From contig KV440964.1 in assembly GCA_001636495.1 (NCBI GenBank), positions 1,938,666-2,002,665 of the forward strand: a stretch of DNA of 64,000 nt, read 5' to 3'. Numbering within the stretch: the stretch's first letter is position 1; each line of letters starts with the position of its first letter. Below the pieces are notes generated by a model. That model searched no databases, had not been told where the DNA came from, and was given only the letters and a program-made list of their open reading frames with translations. This DNA is from Sutcliffiella horikoshii (GTDB lineage Bacteria; Bacillota; Bacilli; Bacillales; Bacillaceae_I). This document shows, piece after piece, positions 25,421 through 34,988 of the stretch. Position numbers and translations under genes: made by a program.

Positions 25421-27536
25421 CCAAGAAGATCATGTTTATCGTATTCAAGGTTTAACTTGCGCCAATTGCGCACAAAAATTCGAGAATAATGTTAAAAAGA
25501 TAAATGGAGTTACCGATGCAAAAGTGAATTTCGGTGCATCAAAAGTATCTGTAACTGGTGTTGCAAATATAAGCGATATAGAAAAGGCTGGTGCTTTTGA
25601 CAAAATAAAGGTAACGCCTGAAGAGGAAGAGCTACCAGAAGAAAAGCCTGTTCCATTTTATCAAAAACATGCAACCGTTCTACTATCCTTCCTTTTCCTT
25701 GTTGCAGGCTGGATAGCTTTCTTTCAACAAGGAGAAGATCATATTTTCACCATACTCCTTTTTGCCACTTCCATTGTGGTAGGAGGGTACAGGCTATTTT
25801 TCACTGGACTAAACAATCTGGTCCGACTGCAGTTTGACATGAAAACATTAATGACCATCGCGATTATTGGTGCTGCGATAATAGGGGAATGGGGAGAAGG
25901 TGCCACTGTTGTCATCCTTTTTGCCATAAGTGAAGCGCTTGAATCCTATTCAATGGAGAAAGCAAGAGCCTCGATTCGGTCGCTGATGAATGTATCACCT
26001 AAACAAGCAACTATATTAATAGAAGGAAAAGAACAGCAACTAGCTGTAAAGGATATACAGATAGGAGACAGGATGGTTGTAAAGCCCGGCCAGAAGATAG
26101 CAATGGACGGCAAGATACTGAAAGGTGCTGCATCCATCAGTGAAGCTGCAATTACGGGTGAAAGCATTCCTGTTGCCAAAAGTGTACATGATGAAGTGTT
26201 TGCCGGTACATTCAATGAAGATGGACTGTTGGAAGTGGAGGTAACCAAGAGGGTAGAAGACACGACCATTGCCAAAATCATTCATCTCGTCGAAGAGGCA
26301 CAGGCGGAAAGGGCACCTTCTCAAGCATTTGTAGATAAGTTTGCAAAATATTATACGCCGCTGATCATCATCATCGCTTTTCTTGTTGCCACTGTTCCTC
26401 CACTCTTCTTGGGCTTGGATTGGAACACTTGGATTTATCAGGGGCTTGCCGTACTTGTGGTCGGTTGTCCATGTGCGCTCGTCATCTCCACTCCAATTGC
26501 CATCGTTACTGCAATTGGAAATGCTGCACGGAATGGCGTCCTCATCAAGGGTGGGGTCTTCCTAGAGGAAGTGGGGCGGATCAAGGCCATTGCTTTTGAC
26601 AAGACGGGAACACTCACCCGTGGAGCGCCGGAAGTGACGGATGTGCAGACATTTCATCATACTGAAGAAGAACTGCTAAGAATTATTGCAACGCTAGAAG
26701 GTGGATCCACCCATCCGTTAGCTTCAGCCATCCTCCAAAAAGCAGAGGAAGTTGGAGTAGCCGAAACAGTATATAGCATGGAACATTTTGAATCTGTGGC
26801 CGGAAAAGGGATAAAGGCCTCCATAGAAGGTATCGTGTATCAAGCGGGAAGTCCGAATTGGTTCTTAAATGAAAAGCATCCTGAAATGGAGAATTTTGCT
26901 GAAAAGATCCATCAACTTCAGAATACGGGGAAAACTGTAATAGTAATCGGAACCTCGGATAGGATTATAGGTATTCTTGGTATCCGTGATGAGATCAGAG
27001 ATAGTAGTTCTTCTAGTGTAAAAGAATTAAAAGAGATGGGAATCCGCCATTTATACATGCTGACAGGCGATAACGGAAGGACTGCTGAAGCAATCGGGCA
27101 CGAGGTAGAGATAGACCATGTAAAATCAAGCCTGCTTCCTGAGGATAAACTTCGTTATATCAAAGAACTCAGAGATAAGCATGGTAGCATGATGATGGTC
27201 GGGGACGGGATTAACGACGCGCCAGCACTTGCTGCTTCCTCTGTTGGTGTGGCGATGGGAGGAGCGGGAACGGATACTGCGCTTGAGACGGCGGATGTGG
27301 CATTGATGGGAGATGACCTCCGAAAGCTTCCGTTCACCATCAGACTTAGCCGCAAAGCTTTAACCATCATTAAACAGAACATCGCTTTCTCGTTGGGTCT
27401 GAAAATATTGGCCCTTCTGCTCGTCATTCCAGGTTGGCTCACCTTATGGATTGCGATCTTTGCCGATATGGGTGCGACATTGCTTGTGACTTTTAATAGC
27501 TTGAGACTGTTGAAAGTTAAAGATAAGCAAGAATAG
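25407..27536 (+). CDS. cadA: Cd2+/Zn2+/Pb2+-exporting P1B-type ATPase
   Basis: Exports soft divalent metals using ATP. At 709 residues it has one N-terminal metal-binding domain ([12 protein letters not shown], Cys 18 and 21), eight predicted helices, and the TGES actuator loop ([12 protein letters not shown]). The membrane CPC site of the Cd/Zn subgroup is [10 protein letters not shown] near residue 354; the phosphorylation site is DKTGTLTRG near residue 397, followed by [12 protein letters not shown]. The GTG start lies inside the end of cadC after AAAGAGGTGAAG, so the two are translationally coupled. Confidence 0.95.
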   Translation: MQKTNQEDHVYRIQGLTCANCAQKFENNVKKINGVTDAKVNFGASKVSVTGVANISDIEKAGAFDKIKVTPEEEELPEEKPVPFYQKHATVLLSFLFLVAGWIAFFQQGEDHIFTILLFATSIVVGGYRLFFTGLNNLVRLQFDMKTLMTIAIIGAAIIGEWGEGATVVILFAISEALESYSMEKARASIRSLMNVSPKQATILIEGKEQQLAVKDIQIGDRMVVKPGQKIAMDGKILKGAASISEAAITGESIPVAKSVHDEVFAGTFNEDGLLEVEVTKRVEDTTIAKIIHLVEEAQAERAPSQAFVDKFAKYYTPLIIIIAFLVATVPPLFLGLDWNTWIYQGLAVLVVGCPCALVISTPIAIVTAIGNAARNGVLIKGGVFLEEVGRIKAIAFDKTGTLTRGAPEVTDVQTFHHTEEELLRIIATLEGGSTHPLASAILQKAEEVGVAETVYSMEHFESVAGKGIKASIEGIVYQAGSPNWFLNEKHPEMENFAEKIHQLQNTGKTVIVIGTSDRIIGILGIRDEIRDSSSSSVKELKEMGIRHLYMLTGDNGRTAEAIGHEVEIDHVKSSLLPEDKLRYIKELRDKHGSMMMVGDGINDAPALAASSVGVAMGGAGTDTALETADVALMGDDLRKLPFTIRLSRKALTIIKQNIAFSLGLKILALLLVIPGWLTLWIAIFADMGATLLVTFNSLRLLKVKDKQE

Positions 27537-27555
27537 AAAAATACAGAAATAGACT

Positions 27556-27591
27556 AAAAAAAGCACCACCCATTCCGGGAGGTGCTTTTTC
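27556..27591. terminator. Bidirectional terminator between cadA and the MltG-like gene
   Basis: AAAAAGCACC pairs with GGTGCTTTTT, with A and T tracts on either side, serving the convergent genes. Confidence 0.85.
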
Positions 27592-27602
27592 AACGTAAAA
27601 GA

Positions 27603-28106
27603 CTATTTAATCAATACTTCTGCGGCATCTTTATAGCTCATGCCTTTTTTCATGGTGAACGTACCTGAACGGACCTTTGTTGCAATGTTACGGTCTTCGA
27701 GGTATTCATCAAACTCTTTGTCGTCTTCGATAATGCCTTCTCTTGCCAATAAGGCTGTAATTTCATAAGTTGCCATTCCATCAGGAATCACAATTTCGAA
27801 TGGCTCGTTGGATTCTTCTTTTTCTTTTTCTTTCACTTCTTCTTTTTTACCATCTTCGTCGTTGTTCTCTTCCGTCACTTCTTCTTCTTTAGGTTCTTCT
27901 TTTGCTTCTTCTGCCGGCTCAATGGCAGGCAACAACTCGTTATACTCAGACTTTGTTAAAAGGTGCAATTCATTTTCTTCCGCGTAAGCTTTTACGGACT
28001 CGTCACTTAACGTAGTCGCTCCGGCATTTACAATGGAATAGGCAACACCCATAACTCCTGTAGCAAAGAGGATTCCAATTGCGAAAGCCCTTAGATTAGT
28101 TCTCAT
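27603..28106 (-). CDS. Small MltG/YceG-like membrane protein
   Basis: A 167-residue protein with an N-terminal membrane helix (about residues 8-28), a long acidic Glu/Lys-rich linker (68-100) and a C-terminal module. That module (IPDGMATYEITALLAREGII, then GTFTMKKGMSYKDAAEVL) resembles the LysM-like part of endolytic transglycosylase MltG. The catalytic domain of MltG is missing, so this is probably a wall-associated protein without lytic activity. It overlaps the upstream coiled-coil gene by 11 bases, so the two form an operon. Confidence 0.75.
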   Translation of the reverse strand: MRTNLRAFAIGILFATGVMGVAYSIVNAGATTLSDESVKAYAEENELHLLTKSEYNELLPAIEPAEEAKEEPKEEEVTEENNDEDGKKEEVKEKEKEESNEPFEIVIPDGMATYEITALLAREGIIEDDKEFDEYLEDRNIATKVRSGTFTMKKGMSYKDAAEVLIK

Positions 28107-28476
28107 TGGCTACATTCCCTTTAAGGTTTGCAGATTGAAGAATCTGTTCGACTTTGTCCATGGATGTAGAAGTGAATTGAGAGATTTGCGAAGGAGTATA
28201 CCCTTTTTGAAAAAGGGAAATGGCGACGTCTTCTTCGCTGACGTTTTGGTGGCTGGATACCTTTCTTGCCTTGCTCTTATGTATGGGAGTGGATCCACCT
28301 AGAAGTTCTTCTTCTAATACTTTCATTTTTCTTTCAAGCTTATACTTGTCCTGAACAACATCAAAGGATAATTGTTCCATTTCTTTTTCCAAATCGGAAA
28401 ATTTGTCATTCATAAAAAAGGAAATCACAATGACAGCTACAGCAATAACGATCAAACTAATACTTGCAATTAACAT
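28096..28476 (-). CDS. Membrane-anchored coiled-coil protein with HTH-like tail
   Basis: Not assigned to a characterised gene. The 126-residue protein has one N-terminal helix (residues 3-21), a charged coiled coil (25-60, KFSDLEKEMEQLSFDVVQDK) and a C-terminal segment (DVAISLFQKGYTPSQISQFT) that looks like a helix-turn-helix. The layout recalls SwrB/DUF6115-type proteins of Bacillus. It is the first gene of a two-gene reverse-strand operon. Confidence 0.7.
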   Translation of the reverse strand: MLIASISLIVIAVAVIVISFFMNDKFSDLEKEMEQLSFDVVQDKYKLERKMKVLEEELLGGSTPIHKSKARKVSSHQNVSEEDVAISLFQKGYTPSQISQFTSTSMDKVEQILQSANLKGNVANEN

Positions 28477-28712
28477 CTTGTCACCTCAATAAAAGTTTCT
28501 CTCTTTTTTATATCATAGGTGTAGGGATGGAAAAATAGTCTTTCGACAAATTCCTCAGAAACATATGACGGTTTTGTGAACGTTTTTTGTCTACGGACAT
28601 AAAAAATTAACACTTTATCACAAAAGACGACAAAAACCGGCTGTTGTGGAAAAGAATTTTCACGTGATAAGATGAAAGAAGAGATAGATTTACGGGGGAA
28701 GAGGTTGGAAAC

Positions 28713-29180
28713 ATGAACATCAAAGAGAGTGGGCAGGAATATTTTCATCTAATTGAACACGATGTTGGTCAGTTTCTGGCTGAGTGGAACATCCATCAAT
28801 GGAGGAAAGAGTTTGTAAAGGTATATCAGGCAAATGCTTCAGACAAGCTGATAGTCAGATTAATAGGCTGGAAAAGAAGCTTACAATCTGATAGAAACCA
28901 AGAATACTTCCTGGATATAATGACAGATAAGAATCAAGGAGTATTGGTGTTGCCTGATGTCTCCGTTTTTAAAACTATTAGAATCGAGATTGGAGTGGGA
29001 ATGGATAAAGATTTTTTCCCTTTCTTCCACAGCGAGGACCTGAAATTGGAGTGGACCCGCAATCAGCTTATGGCACCTTCTGAAAAATGGATACCATTGA
29101 AGCTTATTGATATGCAAAAGTGGCAATCCTTATCTGCAACTTACACCTACTATGGGAAAAAGGAAGTGAAGGGAAGTTGA
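28713..29180 (+). CDS. DUF4912-like protein of a glycosyltransferase operon
   Basis: A 155-residue protein with Trp-rich spacing (AEWNIHQWRKEFVKV, then KLIVRLIGWKRS) consistent with DUF4912 proteins encoded next to glycogen-synthase-like glycosyltransferases; the assignment is tentative. Its stop overlaps the likely TTG start of the glycosyltransferase (TTGA), which shows co-translation. The 236 bp upstream separate it from the divergent coiled-coil gene and hold only AT-rich sequence, with no repeat or other gene seen. Confidence 0.7.
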   Translation: MNIKESGQEYFHLIEHDVGQFLAEWNIHQWRKEFVKVYQANASDKLIVRLIGWKRSLQSDRNQEYFLDIMTDKNQGVLVLPDVSVFKTIRIEIGVGMDKDFFPFFHSEDLKLEWTRNQLMAPSEKWIPLKLIDMQKWQSLSATYTYYGKKEVKGS

Positions 29181-30553
29181 AACATCTTAATGAATGGAAC
29201 AGCAAATATGTCTCCTTCCCTGATCAAGGTGGAACGGTACCAACAACCAACAGCCGCAGCGCTCATTCTTCGAACCATTCGTTACGCACGACAGATTCCT
29301 CGATATTTCAGGAATCTGTTACTTCTGAAGTATTCTATTCTGTAAAACAGCCACATAATCATTTCTTACATGAAGAAAAAAAACATACATTTACTATTGT
29401 GATGCTGTCTTGGGAGTTTCCTCCTGCAGTTATAGGAGGACTTGGCAGGCATGTATGGGAACTGGCTAAGCAATTGGCCCATACAGGACATCATGTGCTT
29501 GTGGTGACACCGCATACCCTAGGAGCACCTTCTATGGAAACAGTCGAAGGAGTAGAGGTCTACCGTGCAAAAGAAGTGGCCTGCTCTTATGATGATTTTC
29601 ACTTATTTGTCGCACAGACCAATATGAACATGGTGGAACAGGTACGTGTTTTATCTAGCCAGTATAAATTGGACCTTGTCCATGCTCATGATTGGTTGGT
29701 GGGGTTTGCGGCCAGGTACCTCAAAGAGAGTTTGAAACTTCCGACCATTTCAACCATTCATGCTCTGGAAGAGGGGAGAAGCAACCTGGACCTCCCTTTT
29801 GAGCAACTGACGAATCAATGGGAAGATCTATTGATCAACGATTCTGATGTATTGATAGTTTGTAGTGACTTTATGAAAAAGCAAGTAGAAATAAAAACTC
29901 GTGACAATAAAGCAATCCATATCATCCCGAATGGAGTTCAGATTTCAAGGAAAAAAAGTGAAAGTATCCTGGGTTTTTTCGGGAAAAGGTCCTATTCCCA
30001 TCTCGTTCTTTTTATGGGAAGGCTTGTCCCGGAAAAAGGGATAACTACCTTAATAGATGCGGCACGAATTACACTTGAAAAGCACCCGGAATGTATATTT
30101 ATCATCGCCGGGAAAGGCCCGTTGCTCTCAGAATATAAAAAGGAGGTTTCACGCCTCGGTTTAGAAAGAAGCATTTTATTTATCGGGTTTTTGAATGAGG
30201 CCGAAAAAGCAGCGATGCTAGAACTAGCTGACATGCTGGTGGTGCCAAGTCTATATGAGCCATTTGGTATGGTGGTGCTAGAAGGAATGGCAGCAGGAAA
30301 GCCAGTTATTGCTGCAAAGACTGGTGGCATGATTTCCATTATTGAGCATGAAAGAACAGGCGTGTTTTTTTCTCCCGGTAATGTTTCTGATTTAAGTGAG
30401 AGGATTAACGGGTTGCTTGAAAATCAAGAACTCCGTACTACGCTCGGTGTGAATGCGATCAATGAAGTGATACAAAAATATAACTGGGAAGATGTAAGAG
30501 ATCAGACAGAGGCGGTTTATAAATCAACAGTTACTACTTCTTCCGTCCAGTAG
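29177..30553 (+). CDS. GT4 family glycosyltransferase (glycogen synthase-like)
   Basis: A 458-residue retaining GT-B transferase. After a Ser/Thr-rich N-terminal extension of about 70 residues, the core starts with [20 protein letters not shown], the loop of starch/glycogen synthases. It includes [12 protein letters not shown] and the acceptor/donor region [20 protein letters not shown] with the E-x7-E motif. TTG at 29177 overlaps the upstream stop codon; the longer frame from 29120 lies wholly inside the DUF4912 gene and is rejected. With the next gene it probably makes a polysaccharide or glycolipid. Confidence 0.85.
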   Translation: MKHLNEWNSKYVSFPDQGGTVPTTNSRSAHSSNHSLRTTDSSIFQESVTSEVFYSVKQPHNHFLHEEKKHTFTIVMLSWEFPPAVIGGLGRHVWELAKQLAHTGHHVLVVTPHTLGAPSMETVEGVEVYRAKEVACSYDDFHLFVAQTNMNMVEQVRVLSSQYKLDLVHAHDWLVGFAARYLKESLKLPTISTIHALEEGRSNLDLPFEQLTNQWEDLLINDSDVLIVCSDFMKKQVEIKTRDNKAIHIIPNGVQISRKKSESILGFFGKRSYSHLVLFMGRLVPEKGITTLIDAARITLEKHPECIFIIAGKGPLLSEYKKEVSRLGLERSILFIGFLNEAEKAAMLELADMLVVPSLYEPFGMVVLEGMAAGKPVIAAKTGGMISIIEHERTGVFFSPGNVSDLSERINGLLENQELRTTLGVNAINEVIQKYNWEDVRDQTEAVYKSTVTTSSVQ

Positions 30554-30567
30554 GAGGGATCAAGATT

Positions 30568-31629
30568 ATGAAAGCGGTCATTTTAGCAGGTGGGAAAGGT
30601 ACCCGCCTGTTACCATTAACCCAAAAACTCCCTAAGCCACTAGTGCCACTGCTGAATAAACCTGTAATGGAATATAGTATTGAGCTTTTGAAAAAACATG
30701 GGATAACAGAAATCATTATCACCCTCCAGTACTTGAGCGATAAAATCAGAAACTACTTCGGAGATGGATCTCAGTGGGGCGTTCAAATCACTTATTTACA
30801 AGAAAATATCCCCCTTGGTACAGCGGGGAGTGTGAAAAATGCGGAACATTTACTTGATGAACCTTTTCTTGTCATAAGTGGAGATGCATTGACCGATTTC
30901 AATTTGATGGCTGGAGTTGACTACCACACTCAGAAGCATGCGCTTTTCACCATCTTCATGAAAGAAGTCAAGAAACCGAATAAATTTGGCATTATTGAAA
31001 CAGATAAAGAGGGGCACATCAGACGATTCGTCGAAAAGCCTTTGAAAGAACAGGAATTCAGCAAGGTGGTAAACACGGGGATATATGTGGTGGATCCGTT
31101 TGTTTTATGTATGATGGAAAAAGGGAAAGAATATGATTTCAGCAAAGACATTTTTCCTAAGCTGATCAAGAACGGTATGAGCCTCTATGGGTATCACGCA
31201 AATGGTTATTGGAAGGATATTGGCAGTCACGAAGATTACCGTCAAGCCCAATACGATATGCTTGATAAAAAGGTTCAGGTCAACATTCCTGGAGAAGAAG
31301 TGCTTCCGAACCTATGGGTGGGCTCCAATGTACAAATGGAAAGCAATGTGACCATTAATCGCCCTGCATATATCGGGAATGACTCTTACCTCGGGGATCA
31401 GGTTGTGATAGGGAAATATACAATTATAGGAAAGAGTTCGAGGATTAATAAGGACTGCGAATTGAGCAGAAGCATTGTCTGGGATGATGTCACAATAGAC
31501 CATACCACTTCATCAGCTATAAAAAATGTGACCGTTGCGCCAAGGTATCAGATAAGTGATGGTTACAAGGTAGGAACTTCTGTAAAAGTAAAGAATAAGA
31601 AGAATATCAGCCCTGTGGAAGCTGGTTGA
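30568..31629 (+). CDS. Sugar-1-phosphate nucleotidyltransferase with LbH tail
   Basis: Forms a nucleotide sugar (GDP-mannose, UDP- or ADP-glucose class) from a sugar 1-phosphate. The 353-residue protein has the nucleotidyltransferase signature [20 protein letters not shown] at the N-terminus and the metal Asp in [16 protein letters not shown] motif follows, then a C-terminal left-handed beta-helix with hexapeptide repeats (about 255-330). Sugar specificity cannot be read. It starts 14 bases after the glycosyltransferase with a GGAGG site, so it likely supplies its donor. Confidence 0.88.
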   Translation: MKAVILAGGKGTRLLPLTQKLPKPLVPLLNKPVMEYSIELLKKHGITEIIITLQYLSDKIRNYFGDGSQWGVQITYLQENIPLGTAGSVKNAEHLLDEPFLVISGDALTDFNLMAGVDYHTQKHALFTIFMKEVKKPNKFGIIETDKEGHIRRFVEKPLKEQEFSKVVNTGIYVVDPFVLCMMEKGKEYDFSKDIFPKLIKNGMSLYGYHANGYWKDIGSHEDYRQAQYDMLDKKVQVNIPGEEVLPNLWVGSNVQMESNVTINRPAYIGNDSYLGDQVVIGKYTIIGKSSRINKDCELSRSIVWDDVTIDHTTSSAIKNVTVAPRYQISDGYKVGTSVKVKNKKNISPVEAG

Positions 31630-31635
31630 CGGGCA

Positions 31636-31676
31636 AAAAAAATAAGCAGACAGGAAAATCCTGCTGCTTATTTTGT
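31636..31676. terminator. Bidirectional terminator overlapping the end of rpmG
   Basis: AATAAGCAG-CAGG pairs with CCTG-CTGCTTATT across a short loop. It serves both the nucleotidyltransferase gene and the convergent rpmG. Confidence 0.75.
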
Positions 31677-31817
31677 TTCACGGTGTACAGTTACTTTTTT
31701 CAATCTTGGGCTGTATTTTTTAAGCTCAAGACGATCTGGGTTGTTACGTTTATTTTTAGTAGTGATGTAGTTACGGTCACCAGTTTCAGTACAAGCTAAA
31801 GTTACGTTTACGCGCAT
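31668..31817 (-). CDS. rpmG: Ribosomal protein bL33
   Basis: A 49-residue ribosomal protein beginning [20 protein letters not shown] and ending VTVHRETK, the canonical bL33 pattern. The two CxxC zinc motifs are absent, so it is the zinc-independent C-minus form, which in Bacillus is induced when zinc is short; whether a second zinc-binding paralogue exists is unknown. GGAGGGATAACA precedes the ATG. It lies next to yqgN, as rpmGA does in B. subtilis. Confidence 0.93.
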   Translation of the reverse strand: MRVNVTLACTETGDRNYITTKNKRNNPDRLELKKYSPRLKKVTVHRETK

Positions 31818-31942
31818 TGTTATCCCTCCAAACATATATTGCATTCAATTCAGACCTTACTATAATATCATTGTTTTTTTTAGAATGCCAGTTTTTTTTC
31901 GGGATGGGGAAAATAAATTGTGGGAGAGGGATTTGGGGAACT

Positions 31943-32073
31943 CCCTGTTGTCTTCCGTTCCGGGTGTTCGCTTTCCGCGGGGCGGTGCTTGAGCCTCCTC
32001 ACTGCGTTGCGGGGTCTCAACCTACCGCTACCTCCCGCAGGAGTCTCACACCCTGCACTTCAGACAACAGGGG
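31943..32073 (-). repeat. Dispersed repeat R1, copy E (reverse orientation)
   Basis: About 131 bp with matching ends CCCTGTTGTCT and AGACAACAGGG, and the core CCTCCTCACTGCGTTGCGG. It is followed 30 bp later by the truncated copy F. Confidence 0.87.
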
Positions 32074-32102
32074 AGATTGAAGTAACCAATAGGATTCCAA
32101 TA

Positions 32103-32139
32103 CCTGGTTGCCTTCCGTTCCGGGTGTTCGCTTTCCGCG
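32103..32139 (-). repeat. Truncated R1, copy F
   Basis: About 37 bp, CCTGGTTGCCTTCCG to TTTCCGCG, matching the left end of copy E and then breaking off. It is a remnant of a second element next to copy E. Confidence 0.7.
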
Positions 32140-32186
32140 TATTTTGGTATGGTAATAGGAGAGAGGGTTGTATAGGGGGGATCAGT

Positions 32187-32762
32187 GTGAAGGATAAGAG
32201 ATTGTTAAGGGAAGAGATGAAAGCTTTATTAGGTAAGCTAGATCGAGCAAGCTACGAAAAGTTGTGCAAGGTGATACAGGATAAGCTATTCGCTTCAGAG
32301 GAATGGAAGGATGCCCGCATCATCGGTGTTACTATTTCCCGTTTTCCGGAAGTGGATACAGAAGCGATTATCACACAGGCTTGGCGTGAGGGGAAGAAAG
32401 TGGCCGTTCCTAAATGTTTTCCAAAAGATAAGAGTATGCAATTCTATTTTCTTGAAGACTTCGACCAGCTGGAAACCGTATATTTCGGATTGAAAGAACC
32501 GATTGTGTCAGAGGTGAGCCCTTGTTTCAAGGAGGAGCTGGATTTAATGCTGGTTCCGGGCTTGCTTTTTGATATGGGGGGGTACCGGATCGGATTTGGT
32601 GGCGGATATTATGACCGTTACCTAGTAGATTTTCTAGGCGTGACAGTATCAATGGCATTTCAACAACAACTGGTAAAAGAAGTCCCGACAGATAGCTATG
32701 ATATTCCTGTACATAAAATCGTGACAAATGAGGATGAGTATGACGGCACTATTAGAAAATGA
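32187..32762 (+). CDS. yqgN: 5-formyltetrahydrofolate cyclo-ligase
   Basis: Converts 5-formyltetrahydrofolate to 5,10-methenyltetrahydrofolate using ATP, salvaging folate. The 191-residue protein has a Lys/Arg-rich N-terminus (KDKRLLREEMKALL), the central PGLLFDMGGYRIGFGGGYYD motif (residues about 125-145) and ends in DEYDGTIRK. The GTG start at 32187 follows AGGGGGG with seven bases. The same frame is open further upstream, but that part is repeat R1 and is not protein coding. The DUF92 gene overlaps its 3' end. Confidence 0.92.
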   Translation: MKDKRLLREEMKALLGKLDRASYEKLCKVIQDKLFASEEWKDARIIGVTISRFPEVDTEAIITQAWREGKKVAVPKCFPKDKSMQFYFLEDFDQLETVYFGLKEPIVSEVSPCFKEELDLMLVPGLLFDMGGYRIGFGGGYYDRYLVDFLGVTVSMAFQQQLVKEVPTDSYDIPVHKIVTNEDEYDGTIRK

Positions 32763-33540
32763 CATTCTATTAATAGTAGGAATTGTAGTATTGGCTTTGG
32801 GAGGATTTAAGCTGAAGGCATTGTCTTTCTCAGGTGCGCTGGGGACGTTTTTAGTGGGGATCTTCATTGCTTTGGGTTTCCAAGGGTATGGACTTTTATT
32901 GATAGGGCTGTTCTTTGTAACCTCAAGCTTCTGGAGCAAATACAACCGTAAGAAGAAAGAGAATATAGATGATATGCATGAAAAAGGTTCGCAGCGTGAC
33001 TTGGTGCAGGTTCTGGCAAATGGCGGGGTACCAGCCCTGATAGCAATAATGGCATACCTATCCCCGGCAGAATATTGGATATATGGGTTTGTGGTGTCCA
33101 TTGCGGTTGCAAATTCCGATACATGGGCATCAGAAATAGGAACACTTAGCAGAAAACGGCCATTCTCTATTTTTCGTATGGAAAAAGTAGAGCCAGGTAC
33201 TTCAGGTGCGATATCTGTTTTAGGGAGCCTTGCCGCAATTGCCGGCTCTGCCATTATTGGTGTTTCTTCCTATTTTTTATGGGGCGAGATAAAGGCAGGG
33301 ATCGTTTTTTTGATTATTGTAATGGGTGTGGTCGGCTGTTTTATCGATACGATATTAGGAGCAACTGTCCAGTCAGCCTTTCGCTGTAAAGTGTGCGGGA
33401 AACTGGTGGAAAAAAAGGTCCACTGTCATCAGCCGACCATATTAGTGAAAGGTGTGTCTTTCGTAAACAATGATGTAGTGAATATTTCTTCCATCATCCT
33501 TGCAAGTCTAATAATGATGCTTATCTCTATTAGTTGGTAA
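32740..33540 (+). CDS. DUF92 family membrane protein
   Basis: A 266-residue integral membrane protein with about six helices and the DUF92 motifs LSFSGALGTFLVGIFIALGF, SDTWASEIGTLS and KVEPGTSGAIS. Plant VTE6 in this family is a phytyl-phosphate kinase; the bacterial role is unknown but may be a polyprenol-phosphate kinase. A Cys-rich loop (FRCKVCGKLVEKKVHCH) could bind a metal. It overlaps yqgN by about 23 bases. ATG at 32728 and 32734 are alternative starts; 32740 has GAGG at the best distance. Confidence 0.85.
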   Translation: MTALLENDILLIVGIVVLALGGFKLKALSFSGALGTFLVGIFIALGFQGYGLLLIGLFFVTSSFWSKYNRKKKENIDDMHEKGSQRDLVQVLANGGVPALIAIMAYLSPAEYWIYGFVVSIAVANSDTWASEIGTLSRKRPFSIFRMEKVEPGTSGAISVLGSLAAIAGSAIIGVSSYFLWGEIKAGIVFLIIVMGVVGCFIDTILGATVQSAFRCKVCGKLVEKKVHCHQPTILVKGVSFVNNDVVNISSIILASLIMMLISISW

Positions 33541-33560
33541 TGTAACAAAATAGATAAATA

Positions 33561-33578
33561 TTGCTCAGTGTTTCACAA
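33561..33578 (+). promoter_or_regulatory. Degenerate Rex-like operator before ldh
   Basis: TTGCTCAGTGTTTCACAA matches the Rex consensus TTGTGAA-N4-TTCACAA perfectly in its right half, but only TTG and A match in the left half. The position upstream of a TATACT/TATTAT -10 region is right for redox control of ldh. Confidence 0.4.
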
Positions 33579-33588
33579 ACTTTTCTGA

Positions 33589-34584
<996 letters not shown>

Positions 34585-34598
34585 TTTCTCACCAAAGA

Positions 34599-34626
34599 AA
34601 CATGTCGCTTATGAGGCATGTTTTTT
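34599..34626 (+). terminator. Intrinsic terminator of ldh
   Basis: AACATGTC pairs with GGCATGTT (one wobble), followed by T residues. Confidence 0.75.
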
Positions 34627-34662
34627 CTATTTTTAAGCAAAATAAAGATAGGAGGGATGAAG

Positions 34663-34842
34663 ATGGGATTCTTACTGAGAATTTTTCTGATTGTCGTCGG
34701 TACATATGCCATTTACCAGAGTCGCTATAAAATCCTGAATTATATTTTGGGAATCAGTAGCATCAGGAGGTTTGTCGTGGCATTTGGCATGGACATACCA
34801 TTTGTCCGTGACCGCTTTTTGCAGACCGTTTTCCGCGGATGA
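34663..34842 (+). CDS. yqgO: Small membrane protein (YqgO-like)
   Basis: A 59-residue protein with one N-terminal hydrophobic helix (MGFLLRIFLIVVGTYAIYQS) and a basic C-terminal part. ATG at 34663 lies six bases after GGAGGG; the in-frame ATG six bases earlier touches the site. Its place just before the rhomboid gene matches yqgO in B. subtilis. The function is unknown. Confidence 0.75.
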   Translation: MGFLLRIFLIVVGTYAIYQSRYKILNYILGISSIRRFVVAFGMDIPFVRDRFLQTVFRG

Positions 34843-34988
34843 AAACTGGAGAATTCAACAGCTTAGTGTTAGGAAGTCGTCTTGTTAGGCAGTACCGGTC
34901 AACGGTGCTGTCCTTTTCTAGTTATCATAGTTATATTTTTACTTTTCCGCACCTACCATATAAAATAAAAGAACGAGGAGGTGGGGAT

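Noticed and set aside
29120-29176. Upstream start for the glycosyltransferase
   Set aside because: It would lie inside the DUF4912-like gene; the TTG overlapping the stop codon is far more likely.
31920-32186. N-terminal extension of the yqgN frame
   Set aside because: This part is repeat R1 (copies E and F). The GTG at 32187 has a proper site and gives the family length.
34839-34988. Longer N-terminus for GluP
   Set aside because: It lacks a ribosome site and has no counterpart in YqgP; the TTG at 34989 has GGAGGTGGGG and fits the family length.
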